In this document: piece after piece, positions 6,995 through 16,160 of the stretch
Layout of the letters: the number at the start of each line of letters is the position of its first letter
How positions within the stretch are numbered: position 1 is the first letter of the stretch
Assembly: GCA_016214955.1 (NCBI GenBank)
Contig: JACRMN010000027.1
Location: 62,001 to 126,000 of the forward strand
DNA: 64,000 nt
Direction of reading: 5' to 3'
DNA from: Deltaproteobacteria bacterium
GTDB taxonomy: Bacteria; Myxococcota; Myxococcia; Myxococcales; Anaeromyxobacteraceae
Notes under the pieces: generated by a model
Database searches by the model: none
What the model saw: only the letters and a program-made list of their open reading frames with translations
What the model was told of the DNA's origin: nothing
Translations under genes and position numbers: made by a program

Positions 6995-8611
6995 TCAGGG
7001 GGCCGCGGCCTGCACCCCCGCCGGCCGGGGGCCGAGCAGCTCCTCGATCTCCTCGGCCAGCAGCCACTCCCCCCCGGCCTCGGCCGCGATCTCCTGCAGC
7101 CGGTCCCGGTCCACGCTGCCGCCCTCGCGCATGCGGCGCACCTCGCGGTAGCGCTCCGCCAGCGCCGGGGAGAGCGCCGCCGCCTTGCGGGCCCGGGCCC
7201 GGGCCTCGGCCTCGCCCTCGCGGAGCTGCGGGCCCAGGTGCGCGTCCCAGGTCTCGGGGTCGGCGGCGCCGCCGGCGACGGAGGGGAGGGTTGCCGAGAC
7301 CAGGAGCAGCGCCCGCGGCGGGAGGTCCAGCTCGCGGCTCCCCATGCGGCCGCGCAGCTCGGCCACCTCGCGGCCGCCGCGCGAGCGGCCGGTGAGCACG
7401 AGCCCGTCCGGCAGCTCGAGCTGGAAACGCCCCTCGCGCGGCAGCGGCGCCGGCGGACCGAAGGCCACCACCGCCGGAAGGGCCCACGGGCCGGAGAGCG
7501 CCCTCCCGGCCCGCGAGAGCAGGCACGGGCCGCCCACCACCGCCAAGGCGGCGGTGAGGCCCGGGGCCCGCTCGCTCCGGCCCTGGTGGACCTCGTAGAC
7601 CACGCCCGAGACCTCGCGCCCGCCGTCCAGCGAGAGGTGGTTCACGGTGCGGGCCGCCAGCGCCGTCGAGAGGCCGTGGTCGCCGCCGCGGCGCCAGGAG
7701 AGGGTGGCGGCCATGCGGTCGGCGAGCTCCGAGAGCTCGGCGAAGTCGCGGGCCACGAAGAGGCGGGGCTGCATGGAGGTGATGTCGTAGTCCTGCTCGA
7801 CGCAGGCCAGCGAGAGCGGCACCCGCTCCACCGCGTCGGAGAGGCAGTGGACGCTCTCGCCGATGGAGGAGAGGAGCCCGGCGCCGTAGATGCGGGGCCG
7901 GTCCGGCGCGCCCACCAGGCCGTACTCGGCGGTCCACCAGTAGAGGCGCGAGGCCCGGGCCGACTCGGAGGCGGTGCGCCGCGCCCCGGTGGCCTCGGCC
8001 AGCCGCTGCTCGGCGGCCTTCACCTCCTGGCGCGAGGCCTCCGGGTCCTCCTTCACCACCGAGAGGTGGCGGATGGCCTCGTAGACGGCCGTGTCCTCGG
8101 CCGAGGCGATGGCCCGGAACCCCAGCTCCCCCACCTTCTGCAGGTAGGCGGCGTAGGCCGGGTCGGCCAGGATGGGCGCGTGGCCGGCGCTCTCGTGGAC
8201 GATGTCGGGCGCCGGCGTGTACTCGACGTGCTCGTGGGAGCGCACGTCGGCGGCGATGGCCAGCACCCGGCGCGCCTGCAGCTCGGTGAAGACCGCCGGC
8301 GGGACGAAGCCGCGCACGCAGATGGCCGACCAGCCGAGCCGCGAGAGCCTCTCGTCCATCTCCTCGATGCGCGGCACCCGCTCGGTGCCGATCCCGGTGG
8401 CGGCCAGGCCGGCCAGGTAGCTGGGGTGGGCGCGGTCGGCGAGGTGGGCCACCAGCCGGCGCAGCACGTGCCGCCAGACGGCGTGGTCGCGCGGGGTGTA
8501 GTCGTCCCAGCGCTGCGACACGGCGAAGCGGCGCAGGTGCGAGGGCAGCGCGCCCGCTCCCCCCGCCGCTGTCGGCCCGGGCCCCACGCTCACCTCCGGC
8601 ATCGCGCGCAC
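6995..8611 (-). CDS. Aromatic amino acid (phenylalanine 4-) hydroxylase with C-terminal extension
   Basis: The 538-residue protein has a biopterin-dependent hydroxylase domain in its N-terminal half. The iron ligands are visible: H139 and H144 in PDIVHESAGHAPI, and E229 in WWTAEYGLVG. The family converts phenylalanine (or tyrosine/tryptophan) with tetrahydropterin and O2. Bacterial PhhA is about 260-300 residues, so residues ~290-538 are an extra region with a short beta-rich part (SLDGGREVSGVVYEVHQGRS) and a helical, charged C-terminus. Longer bacterial forms are known, but this tail has no motif I recognise. The start is GTG at 8611 or ATG at 8602, with no strong ribosome-binding site for either. 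A pterin-recycling gene is not adjacent. Confidence 0.85.
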   Translation of the reverse strand: MRAMPEVSVGPGPTAAGGAGALPSHLRRFAVSQRWDDYTPRDHAVWRHVLRRLVAHLADRAHPSYLAGLAATGIGTERVPRIEEMDERLSRLGWSAICVRGFVPPAVFTELQARRVLAIAADVRSHEHVEYTPAPDIVHESAGHAPILADPAYAAYLQKVGELGFRAIASAEDTAVYEAIRHLSVVKEDPEASRQEVKAAEQRLAEATGARRTASESARASRLYWWTAEYGLVGAPDRPRIYGAGLLSSIGESVHCLSDAVERVPLSLACVEQDYDITSMQPRLFVARDFAELSELADRMAATLSWRRGGDHGLSTALAARTVNHLSLDGGREVSGVVYEVHQGRSERAPGLTAALAVVGGPCLLSRAGRALSGPWALPAVVAFGPPAPLPREGRFQLELPDGLVLTGRSRGGREVAELRGRMGSRELDLPPRALLLVSATLPSVAGGAADPETWDAHLGPQLREGEAEARARARKAAALSPALAERYREVRRMREGGSVDRDRLQEIAAEAGGEWLLAEEIEELLGPRPAGVQAAAP

Positions 8612-8774
8612 TGGCCTGGGATCTAACGCCGGCGCCGGGGGGCGACCGCCCCCCGGGCGGGCCCGCCGGATACTCCAGAAGGGACCTGTGGAAGCACGGT
8701 GAAAACGGTCTTACCCGGCCCAGGCGGATCTCCGTCGAGCGGCGGGGAGCGGCCGGTCGGCCCGGCGGGCAGGC

Positions 8775-9134
8775 CTAGTAGGCGGCGTGGGCCGGGAGCG
8801 GCAGCGGCTCGACCAGCCCCTTCTCGACCAGGCGGTCCACCGAGGCCTTCACGTCGGCCTTGGTGCGGCCGCAGTCGTCGAGCGCGTGGGCCAGGTCGCC
8901 CAGGCTCTTCTTGCCCGGCTTCATCTCGGTGAGCACCACGCCGTCGTGGGGATCGAGCCCGAGCCCGTCGGCCCAGCGGCGCTGGGCGGTGTCGAGCGCG
9001 CCTCGCCCCTGCGCCCGCGCCTCGCGGACCGCCTCGGCGTGGGCTGCCTCGGCGGCGCAGCCTGCCTCGGTCAGCTGGAACCGCTGACCGCGTGGCCAGC
9101 GGCGTCCGTCGCGGGGCTTCAGGCTCTCGAGCAT
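8775..9134 (-). CDS. Small protein of unknown function, possible winged-helix fold
   Basis: The 119-residue product has no signal peptide or membrane segment. The N-terminal third is basic; the middle is Ala/Arg-rich. The C-terminal segment DLAHALDDCGRTKADVKASV followed by DRLVEKGLVEPL looks like the recognition helix and wing approach of a winged helix-turn-helix domain. Coding is supported by the regular GC-rich third-position pattern and an ATG at 9134, but the family is not recognised. It lies downstream of the formate dehydrogenase cluster in the same direction, with no other evidence of linkage. Confidence 0.5.
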   Translation of the reverse strand: MLESLKPRDGRRWPRGQRFQLTEAGCAAEAAHAEAVREARAQGRGALDTAQRRWADGLGLDPHDGVVLTEMKPGKKSLGDLAHALDDCGRTKADVKASVDRLVEKGLVEPLPLPAHAAY

Positions 9135-9201
9135 GGGTGGCGCATTGAATGCGACGAAGCGGCGAGGAAGTCAAGACGGTCCGGACGCCGGACGTCCGCC
9201 G

Positions 9202-9420
9202 CTACCCCTTCCTCAGCATCTCCACCGCCTCGCGCACCAGCGGCGAGAGCTCCTGCGCGCCGCCGCCGGCGGTGTGGGCCAGGAGCTCGGCGCGCATCCG
9301 TGGCTCCCAGAAGCGGCGCAGGTGGCTGGCCACCCCCTCGGCCGCCTGGCGCCTGTCGGGCTGGGCGGCGAAGAAGTCGCCGATCTGGTTGGCCATGGCC
9401 ACGAGCTTTGCGGCGTTCAT
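9202..9420 (-). CDS. fdsD: Formate dehydrogenase delta subunit
   Basis: The 72-residue protein MNAAKLVAMANQIGDFFAAQ ... SPLVREAVEMLRKG matches the short FdsD family by its MANQIG-FF start and the following HLRRFWEPRMR segment. The ATG overlaps the fdsA stop by 4 bases (ATGA), so the two are translationally coupled. FdsD is the small accessory subunit of NAD-linked molybdenum formate dehydrogenases; its exact role is unsettled. It is the last gene of fdsGBAD. Confidence 0.88.
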   Translation of the reverse strand: MNAAKLVAMANQIGDFFAAQPDRRQAAEGVASHLRRFWEPRMRAELLAHTAGGGAQELSPLVREAVEMLRKG

Positions 9421-12245
9421 GGCGCCTCCCCCGCCGGACTGCGGAGCATGGCCTCGCGCTCCCGCTGCCAGGCCGAGCGGCCGGCGGCCCGGGCCACCTG
9501 CACCGCCGTCACCTTGTACTCGGGGCAGTTGGTGGCCCAGTCGGAGTTCTCGGTGGTGGTGACGTTGGCGCCGGTCTCGGGGAAGTGGAAGGTGGCGTAG
9601 ACCACGCCGGGCTGGACCCGCTCGGTGAGGTGCGCCCGCAGCACCGCCTCGCCGCTGCGCGAGGTCAGGCTCACCAGGTCGCCGTCGGCGACGCGCCGGT
9701 CGGCGGCGTCCTGGGGGTGGATCTCCAGCAGGTCCTCGCCGCAGAACCGGAGGTTCTCGGTGCGCCGGGTCTGCGCCCCCACGTTGTACTGGGAGAGGAT
9801 GCGCCCGGTGGTGAGGAGCAGCGGGAAGCGGGGCGTGGTGCGCTCGGGCGTGGGCACGTAGGCGGTGGGGAGGAACCGCCCCTTGCCGCGGACGAACCCG
9901 CCGACGTGCATGGTGGGCGTGCCCTCGGGCGCGGCGGCGTTGCAGGGCCACTGCAGGCTGCCGAGCCGGTCGAGCTTCGCGTAGGAGACGCCGGCGAAGG
10001 TGGGGGTGAGCCGCGCGATCTCCTCCATGATCTCGGAGGGGTGGCGGTAGGGCATGGGGTGGCCGAGGGCGGCGGAGAGCGCCGCCGTCACCTCCCAGTC
10101 GGCCTTGCCGCAGAGTGGCGCCATCACCCGCCGCACCCGCGAGATGCGCCGCTCGGCGTTGGTGAAGGTCCCGTCCTTCTCCAGGAACGAGGCGCCGGGC
10201 AGGAAGACGTGGGCCCAGCGCGAGGTCTCCGAGAGGAACAGGTCCTGGACGATGACGCACTCCATCGCCTGGAGTGCCTCGATCACGTGGCGGGTGTCGG
10301 GCTCCGACTGCACCGGGTCCTCGCCCTGGCAGTAGAGGCCGCGGAAGCTGCCGTCGAGGGCCGCATCCATCATGTTGGGGATGCGCAGGCCGGGCTCGGG
10401 GTCGAGCCGCACGCCCCAGTCGGCCTCGAAGGAGCCGCGGACGGCGGCGTCGGAGACGTGCCGGTAGCCGGGCAGCTCGTGGGGGAAGGAGCCCATGTCG
10501 CACGAGCCCTGCACGTTGTTCTGGCCGCGAAGCGGGTTCACGCCCACGCCCTCGCGCCCCACGTTGCCGGTGGCCATGGCCAGGTTGGCGATGGCGATGA
10601 CCGCGGTGGACCCCTGCGAGTGCTCGGTCACGCCCAGGCCGTAGTAGATGGCGGCGTTGCCCCCGGTGGCGTAGAGCCGGGCGGCGCCGCGCACCAGCGC
10701 CGCGGGCACGCCGGTGACCGGCTCCAGCGCCTCGGGGGCGTGCTCGGGCCGGGCCACGAACTCGCGCCAGATCTCGAAGGCGCCGGGCTCGCAGCGCTCG
10801 GCCACGAAGCGGGTGGCCGCCAGCCCCTCGGTGACCACCACGTGGGCCAGCGCGGTGAGCACCGCCACGTTGGTGCCGGGCCGGAGCTGCAGGTGGTAGT
10901 CGGCGCGCACGTGAGGGGCGCGCACCAGCTCGATGGCGCGTGGGTCGACGACGACGAGCCGGGCGCCCTCCCGGAGCCGGCGCTTCAGGCGCGAGGCGAA
11001 CACCGGGTGGGCGTCGGTGGGGTTGGCGCCGATGAGCAGCACCACGTCGGCCTGCTCCACCGAGGCGAAGGTCTGGGTGCCGGCCGAGGTGCCGAGGGTC
11101 TGGCCCAGGCCGTAGCCGGTGGGGGCGTGGCAGACGCGGGCGCAGGTGTCGACGTTGTTGTTGCCGAAGGCGGTGCGCACCAGCTTCTGCACCAGCCAGT
11201 CCTCCTCGTTGGTGCAGCGCGAGGAGACGATGGCGCCGATGGAGCCGCGGCCGTGCCCGGCCTGGATGCGGCGCAGCTCCGCCGCGGCGTGGCCGATGGC
11301 CTCCTCCCAGGAGACCTCGCGCCAGGGGTCGGAGGTGCGGGCCCTGATCATGGGCCGGGTGATGCGGTCGGGGTGGGTGGCGTAGCCCCAGGCGAAGCGC
11401 CCCTTCACGCAGGCGTGGCCCAGGTTGGCCTGGGCCTCGCGGGAGGGCAGCATCCGGACCACCCGCTCGCCCTGCACCTCGGCCTCGAAGCCGCAGCCCA
11501 CGCCGCAGTAGCCGCAGGTGGTGGCCACGCGCCGCTGCGGCTGGCCCAGCGCCACCAGCGACTTCTCGGCGAGCGCGGCGGTGGGGCAGGCGGTGACGCA
11601 GGCGCCGCAGGAGACGCACTCCGAGCCCAGGAAGCGGCCGCCGGGCCCGGGGCTCACCCGGGAGGCGAAGCCGCGCCCCTCGATGGTGAGCGCGAACGAG
11701 CCCTGCTGCTCCTCGCAGGCCCGCACGCAGCGGCTGCAGACCACGCAGCGCGAGGGGTCGAAGGCGAAGTACGGGTTGGAGTCGTCACCGGCCGCCCCCT
11801 GGTGGCTCTGGCCCGAGGTGCCGTAGCGCACCTCGCGCAGGCCCACCGTGCCGGCCACCGCCTGCAGCTCGCAGTTGCCGTTGGCGGAGCAGGTGAGGCA
11901 GTCGAGCGGGTGGTCGGTGAGGTAGAGCTCGAGGACGCCGCGGCGCAGCCGCGCCAGCGCGTCCGACTGGGTCCGCACCCGCATCCCCTCCTCGGCGGGC
12001 GTGGTGCAGGAGGCCGGGAAGCCCTTCTTGCCTTCCACCTCCACGAGGCACAGGCGGCAGGAGCCGAACGGCGCCAGCGCCTCGGTGGCGCAGAGCTTGG
12101 GGATGGAGACGCCCGCCAGCACCGCGGCGCGGAGCAGGGAGGTGCCGGCCGGCACCTGCACCGGCAGGCCGTCGATCTGCAGGGAGACCGTGCGGTCGGA
12201 CCGGGCCGCGGGCGTACCCGGGTCGCGCTCGGCGAGGGATCTCAC
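9417..12245 (-). CDS. fdsA: NAD-dependent formate dehydrogenase alpha (molybdopterin) subunit
   Basis: The 942-residue catalytic subunit has an N-terminal NuoG-like [2Fe-2S] domain (CATEALAPFGSCRLC), then the HPLDCLTCSANGNC cluster motif. Two ferredoxin-type clusters follow (CVVCSRCVRAC and CVSCGACVTACP), then the 4Fe-4S motif CGYCGVGC opening the bis-MGD catalytic domain. The residue coordinating molybdenum or tungsten is Cys in ARVCHAPTG, where selenocysteine is found in FdhF-type enzymes. It oxidises formate to CO2 in the cytoplasm and passes electrons to the FMN/NAD subunit FdsB. The GTG start at 12245 overlaps the fdsB TGA. No sulfurtransferase gene fdhD/fdsC is adjacent; it must lie elsewhere. 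Confidence 0.93.
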   Translation of the reverse strand: MRSLAERDPGTPAARSDRTVSLQIDGLPVQVPAGTSLLRAAVLAGVSIPKLCATEALAPFGSCRLCLVEVEGKKGFPASCTTPAEEGMRVRTQSDALARLRRGVLELYLTDHPLDCLTCSANGNCELQAVAGTVGLREVRYGTSGQSHQGAAGDDSNPYFAFDPSRCVVCSRCVRACEEQQGSFALTIEGRGFASRVSPGPGGRFLGSECVSCGACVTACPTAALAEKSLVALGQPQRRVATTCGYCGVGCGFEAEVQGERVVRMLPSREAQANLGHACVKGRFAWGYATHPDRITRPMIRARTSDPWREVSWEEAIGHAAAELRRIQAGHGRGSIGAIVSSRCTNEEDWLVQKLVRTAFGNNNVDTCARVCHAPTGYGLGQTLGTSAGTQTFASVEQADVVLLIGANPTDAHPVFASRLKRRLREGARLVVVDPRAIELVRAPHVRADYHLQLRPGTNVAVLTALAHVVVTEGLAATRFVAERCEPGAFEIWREFVARPEHAPEALEPVTGVPAALVRGAARLYATGGNAAIYYGLGVTEHSQGSTAVIAIANLAMATGNVGREGVGVNPLRGQNNVQGSCDMGSFPHELPGYRHVSDAAVRGSFEADWGVRLDPEPGLRIPNMMDAALDGSFRGLYCQGEDPVQSEPDTRHVIEALQAMECVIVQDLFLSETSRWAHVFLPGASFLEKDGTFTNAERRISRVRRVMAPLCGKADWEVTAALSAALGHPMPYRHPSEIMEEIARLTPTFAGVSYAKLDRLGSLQWPCNAAAPEGTPTMHVGGFVRGKGRFLPTAYVPTPERTTPRFPLLLTTGRILSQYNVGAQTRRTENLRFCGEDLLEIHPQDAADRRVADGDLVSLTSRSGEAVLRAHLTERVQPGVVYATFHFPETGANVTTTENSDWATNCPEYKVTAVQVARAAGRSAWQREREAMLRSPAGEAP

Positions 12246-13798
12246 GGCTCACCTCCCGCGCCCCGCGGGCCGAAGTCCTCGGGGAAGTGCTGCAGCGCCG
12301 AGAGCACCGGGCCCGGCGTCATGCCGCCCAGGGCGCAGAGCGAGGCCCCGGCCAGGGTGGCGCACAGGTCGCGCAAGAGCTCCATGCGCCCGCCGCCCGG
12401 CCCCTCCCGGCGGATGGCGTCGAGCAGCTCGACCCCGCGGGTCGAGCCGATGCGGCAGGGGGTGCACTTGCCGCACGACTCCCGCGCGCAGAAGGCCATG
12501 GCGTGGCGCGCCATGCGGGCCATGTCCACGGTGTCGTCAAAGACCACCACGCCGCCGTGGCCCAGGGCGCCTCCGGCGGCGGCCACGCTCTCGTAGTCGA
12601 GCGGGAGGTCGAGCTGCGAGGCCGGGAACCAGGAGCCCAGCGGCCCGCCCACCTGCACCGCGCGGATCGGGCGGCCGCTCTCGGTGCCGCCGCCGAACCC
12701 CTCCACCAGCTCGCGCAGCGAGAGGCCGAAGGGTGCCTCCACCAGGCCGCCGCGCCTCACGTTGCCGGCGAGCTGGAAGGCCTGCGTGCCGCGGGAGCGG
12801 CCGGTGCCGCGCCTGCCGTGGGCCTCGGGGCCGTGGGCCAGGATGGCCGGTACCGTCGCCAGGGTGAGCACGTTGTGCACCAGCGTGGGCAGGCCGTGGA
12901 GCCCGGCCACCGCCGGCACCGGGGGCTTGGCGCGGACCATGCCGCGCTTCCCCTCCAGGCTCTCCAGCAGCGCCGTCTCCTCGCCGCAGACGTAGGCGCC
13001 CGCCCCCTGGAAGATATCCACCCGGAAGGCGCGGCCCGAGCCCAGCACGTCGCCGCCCAGCCAGCCCTGCGCGGTGGCGATCTCCACCGCCCGCAGCAGC
13101 GCGGCCCGCGCCTGCGGGTACTCGGCCCGCACGTAGACGATGCCGCGCTCCGCGCCCACCGCCGTGCCGGCGATGGCCATGCCCTCGAGGAGCGCGAAGG
13201 GGTCGCCCTCCATCACCATCCGGTCGGCGAAGGTGCCGGAGTCGCCCTCGTCGGCGTTGCAGACCACCACCTTCCGCGCGGCGGGCGTCTCCAGCACCGT
13301 GCGCCACTTCACCGCCGCGGGGAACGCGGCGCCGCCGCGACCGCGCAGGCCGGCGTCGGCGATCTGGCTCACCACCGCTGCCGGCGGGAGCGCCAGCGCG
13401 CGCCGCAGGCCTGCCGTGCCGCCGGCGGCCAGGTAGGCCTCGGGCGAGAGCGGATCATCGAGCCCGGCGCGGGCGAAGACCAGGCGGTCCTGGCGCGCCA
13501 GCCAGGGGATGGCCGTCACCGGCCCCAGGGCGAGCCGGTGCTTCCCGCCGGCGAGGAAGCCGGCCTCGAAGAGGCCGGGGACGTCGGCGGCCGAGACCGC
13601 TCCGAAGGCGAGGCGCCCCGAGGGGCCGTCCACCTCCACGAGCGGCTCCAGCCAGAAGGCGCCGCGCGACGAGTTGCGGACGACGCGGACGGCCACCCCG
13701 CGCCGCGCGGACTCCGCGGCCACCGCCGCCGCCACCGCGTCGGCGCCGAGGGCGAGGGCGGTGGAGTCGGCCGGGACGTACACGGCGGGCGCGGTCAC
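12242..13798 (-). CDS. fdsB: NAD-dependent formate dehydrogenase beta (FMN/NADH-binding) subunit
   Basis: The 518-residue NuoF-like protein has a diverged thioredoxin-like N-terminal part (to about residue 130). The FMN/NADH-binding motifs RGRGGAAFPAAVKW and GAGAYVCGEETALL follow. The C-terminal 4Fe-4S motif is ARESCGKCTPCRIGS. It accepts electrons from FdsA and reduces NAD+. The start is the GTG at 13798 overlapping the fdsG stop (GTGA), and its own TGA overlaps the fdsA GTG. Together with FdsG and FdsA it forms the soluble diaphorase-type formate dehydrogenase. Confidence 0.92.
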   Translation of the reverse strand: MTAPAVYVPADSTALALGADAVAAAVAAESARRGVAVRVVRNSSRGAFWLEPLVEVDGPSGRLAFGAVSAADVPGLFEAGFLAGGKHRLALGPVTAIPWLARQDRLVFARAGLDDPLSPEAYLAAGGTAGLRRALALPPAAVVSQIADAGLRGRGGAAFPAAVKWRTVLETPAARKVVVCNADEGDSGTFADRMVMEGDPFALLEGMAIAGTAVGAERGIVYVRAEYPQARAALLRAVEIATAQGWLGGDVLGSGRAFRVDIFQGAGAYVCGEETALLESLEGKRGMVRAKPPVPAVAGLHGLPTLVHNVLTLATVPAILAHGPEAHGRRGTGRSRGTQAFQLAGNVRRGGLVEAPFGLSLRELVEGFGGGTESGRPIRAVQVGGPLGSWFPASQLDLPLDYESVAAAGGALGHGGVVVFDDTVDMARMARHAMAFCARESCGKCTPCRIGSTRGVELLDAIRREGPGGGRMELLRDLCATLAGASLCALGGMTPGPVLSALQHFPEDFGPRGAGGEP

Positions 13799-14262
13799 GG
13801 CTTCTCCTCCAGCGCGGCCAGGATGGCGTCGAGCCGCTCCGGCGTCACCCGGGCGTGCGGCTGGCCGTCCACCAGCACCGAGGGGCCGCAGGCGCAGTGG
13901 CCCAGGCAGTCGGCCGGCTCCAGGTTCACGCCGCCCGCGCCGGTCCCGGAGAGGCCGCAGCCCAGGCGCCGCTCGGCGTGGGCCTGGAGCGTCCCGGCGC
14001 CGCGTGCCTGGCAGGCCTCGGCGCGGCAGAGCCGGACGGTGTGGCGGCCGCCCGGCCGGGTGCGGAACCAGTGGTAGAAGCTCACCACCCCGTGCACCTC
14101 GGCGGCCGAGAGGCCCAGGCGGTGGCCGATGGCCCCGGCGGCCTCCGGCGGCACGTGGCCCAGCGCCTCCTGCACCGCGTGGAGCACCGGGAGCAGGCTG
14201 GCGGGCTCGGGCGCGGCCCTGGCCAGGACGGCCTCGACGGCGGCGGCGGCGGCATCGGTCAT
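13795..14262 (-). CDS. fdsG: NAD-dependent formate dehydrogenase gamma subunit (2Fe-2S)
   Basis: The 155-residue NuoE-like protein has an N-terminal helical part with the family segment LHAVQEALGHVPPEA. A thioredoxin-fold [2Fe-2S] domain follows with cysteines in CRAEACQARG and CLGHCACGPS. It is the first gene of the leftward fdsGBAD operon, with the ATG at 14262. The gene order is the same as in Cupriavidus and Rhodobacter soluble formate dehydrogenases. It is divergent from a methyltransferase at 14357, so the promoter should lie within the 94-base gap. Confidence 0.9.
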   Translation of the reverse strand: MTDAAAAAVEAVLARAAPEPASLLPVLHAVQEALGHVPPEAAGAIGHRLGLSAAEVHGVVSFYHWFRTRPGGRHTVRLCRAEACQARGAGTLQAHAERRLGCGLSGTGAGGVNLEPADCLGHCACGPSVLVDGQPHARVTPERLDAILAALEEKP

Positions 14263-14356
14263 CGCCCGCAGAGGTTGGCAGAAGAGCCGCAGGAAAGCAC
14301 GCGGCCCCGGCGGGTGAGCGCGCGGGGAGCGCACCGCCCCTACTCGCGGCGGCGCT

Positions 14357-14956
14357 ATGCTGTCGCCCATGCCGCCGCGCACCCGCCTCCGCGACGTCCT
14401 CCTCGGCCGCGACCACGTCTGCCCCTGGTGGTTCGTCTGGACCTTCGACAACCCGCTGCGCCGGATGATCCACGACCCGGAGCAGATTCTCGGCGGGCTG
14501 GTCCGGCCGGGCGACACCGCCGTCGACGTCGGCTGCGGCCGCGGCTACTTCACGGTGCCGCTGGCCGGGCTCGTCGGGCCCGGCGGAAGGGTGGTGGCGG
14601 TCGATCTCCAGGACGAGATGCTGGCCGGGGTCCGCCGCCGGGCCGAGCGGGCCGGCGTGGCCGGGCGCGTCCGCCTGCACCGCTGCGGGCCGGACCGGCT
14701 GGGCGTGGAGGGACCGGCCGATCTGGTGCTGGCCTTCTGGATGGCCCACGAGGTGCCGGAGCGGGCCCGCTTCCTGGGCGAGGTGGCGGCGCTGCTCCGC
14801 CCCGGAGGCCACCTCCTGCTGGCCGAGCCCGTGCTCCACGTGGCGGCGCGCGAGGTGGAGCGCACCATCGCGCTCGCCGAGGCGGCGGGCCTGGTGCGGG
14901 TGACGAGCCCGCGCATCGCCTTCAGCCGCTCGGCGTTGCTGCGGAGGCCGGCGTAG
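14357..14956 (+). CDS. Class I SAM-dependent methyltransferase
   Basis: The 199-residue protein has the SAM-binding motif I VDVGCGRGYFTVPL, an acidic post-I loop (VVAVDLQDEML) and a GGHLLLAEP motif III. The N-terminus HVCPWWFVWTFDNPLRRMIH with an invariant-looking C-P-W-W is characteristic of a small subgroup of unknown substrate. ATG at 14369 (MPPRTRL) is an equally plausible start, because GCTATGCT at the upstream ATG looks like a -10 element. It has no clear operon partner; the substrate is unknown. Confidence 0.75.
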   Translation: MLSPMPPRTRLRDVLLGRDHVCPWWFVWTFDNPLRRMIHDPEQILGGLVRPGDTAVDVGCGRGYFTVPLAGLVGPGGRVVAVDLQDEMLAGVRRRAERAGVAGRVRLHRCGPDRLGVEGPADLVLAFWMAHEVPERARFLGEVAALLRPGGHLLLAEPVLHVAAREVERTIALAEAAGLVRVTSPRIAFSRSALLRRPA

Positions 14957-15056
14957 GCGCGGAGTCCGCGGAGGCGACCGGGTGCGCGCCCCGCGAAATA
15001 GGACGCTCCGGAACCCGTAGGCAGGCGCTCTCCCATCCGCTCCCCCAAGGGACCCC

Positions 15057-16100
15057 ATGCCCCCCATCGCCCTGGTCACCGCCCTGGTCCTCGCCGCGCC
15101 CACCGGCCCGGCCGATCGCCGGCTGGCCCCCGACGAGCTGACCGCCCTCGTGCGGGACGTGGCCGGGAAGCTGCGCGAGGCCTACGTCTTCCCCGAGGTG
15201 GGGGCGCGGGCCGCGGCGGAGCTGGAGCGGCGCGCGGCTGCCGGTGCCTACCGGCAGCTAGGCGCCCCCGGCGAGGTGGCCGAGCGGCTCACCGCCGATC
15301 TCCGGGAGCTCACCCGCGACCTGCACCTCGCCCTCGAGCCGGCGCCGCCGCGGGCGCCGGCCGCCGCGCCGGAGCCGCCCGAGGCGCGACGGCGGCGCTA
15401 CGAGGCCTTCCGCAAGCGGGTCGCCCGGGACAACCAGGGCGTCCGGCGCGCCGAGGTGCTGCCCGGCAACGTGGGCTACCTGGCCCTCACCGGCTTCCCC
15501 GACGCCGATCTGGCGGGGCCCACCTACGCCGCCGCCTTCGGCTTCCTGGCGGGCGCGGAGGCCCTGCTCATCGACCTGCGCGAGAACCTGGGCGGGGACC
15601 CGGAGGCGGTGGCGCTGCTGGCGAGTTACCTCCTGGGCCCGGGCGCGCGCCACCTCAACACCTTCCGCCACCGCGACGGCTCCGAGCGCCAGTTCTGGAC
15701 GAGCCCGAGCCTGCCCGGGCCGCGCTTCCTCGACAGGCCCGTGTACGTGCTCACCAGCCGGAGCACGCCCTCCGCCGCCGAGGAGCTCGCCTACGACCTG
15801 CAGGCCCTGAAGCGGGCCACGGTGGTGGGAGAGGTGACCTGGGGAGGCGCGAACCCGGCGGCGGACCACCGGGTGGGCGAGCGCTTCGTCCTCAGCGTCC
15901 CGTTCGGCCGGGCCGTGAACCCGGTCACCGGGGGGAACTGGGAGGGGACGGGAGTGCGCCCGGACGTGGCGGTCCCCGCCGCGTCGGCGCTGGCCCGCGC
16001 GCACCGCGAGGCGCTGCGGGGCCTGCTGGCGGCGGAGCCCGATCCGGAGTGGCGAGCGGAGCTGGAGGGGGCGATGAAGGCGCTCGGGTCGGGGGGCTGA
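15057..16100 (+). CDS. S41-family (C-terminal processing-like) serine peptidase, secreted
   Basis: The 347-residue protein has a short N-terminal hydrophobic signal (ALVTALVLAAPTGPA). An N-terminal helical S41 domain precedes the catalytic tail-specific-protease domain. Visible motifs are GNVGYLALTGF, LIDLRENLGGDPEA (oxyanion region) and SRSTPSAAEELAYDLQALK, containing the nucleophilic Ser and the downstream Lys. The GEVTWGGANP strand completes the domain. There is no PDZ domain, so it is nearer the interphotoreceptor-retinoid-binding-protein type S41 group than CtpA. Likely periplasmic or surface-exposed; the substrate is unknown. Confidence 0.82.
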   Translation: MPPIALVTALVLAAPTGPADRRLAPDELTALVRDVAGKLREAYVFPEVGARAAAELERRAAAGAYRQLGAPGEVAERLTADLRELTRDLHLALEPAPPRAPAAAPEPPEARRRRYEAFRKRVARDNQGVRRAEVLPGNVGYLALTGFPDADLAGPTYAAAFGFLAGAEALLIDLRENLGGDPEAVALLASYLLGPGARHLNTFRHRDGSERQFWTSPSLPGPRFLDRPVYVLTSRSTPSAAEELAYDLQALKRATVVGEVTWGGANPAADHRVGERFVLSVPFGRAVNPVTGGNWEGTGVRPDVAVPAASALARAHREALRGLLAAEPDPEWRAELEGAMKALGSGG

Positions 16101-16160
16101 GCCTCGCGGCGCGCGCGGCTGGCTGCCGCTCGGCTCCCGCGGCGACTTGCTCCTCCCGCT

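Noticed and set aside
9417-12245. Possible selenocysteine in the formate dehydrogenase, given Sec decoding in the genome
   Set aside because: The metal-ligand position reads ARVCHAP with an ordinary Cys codon and the frame is uninterrupted.
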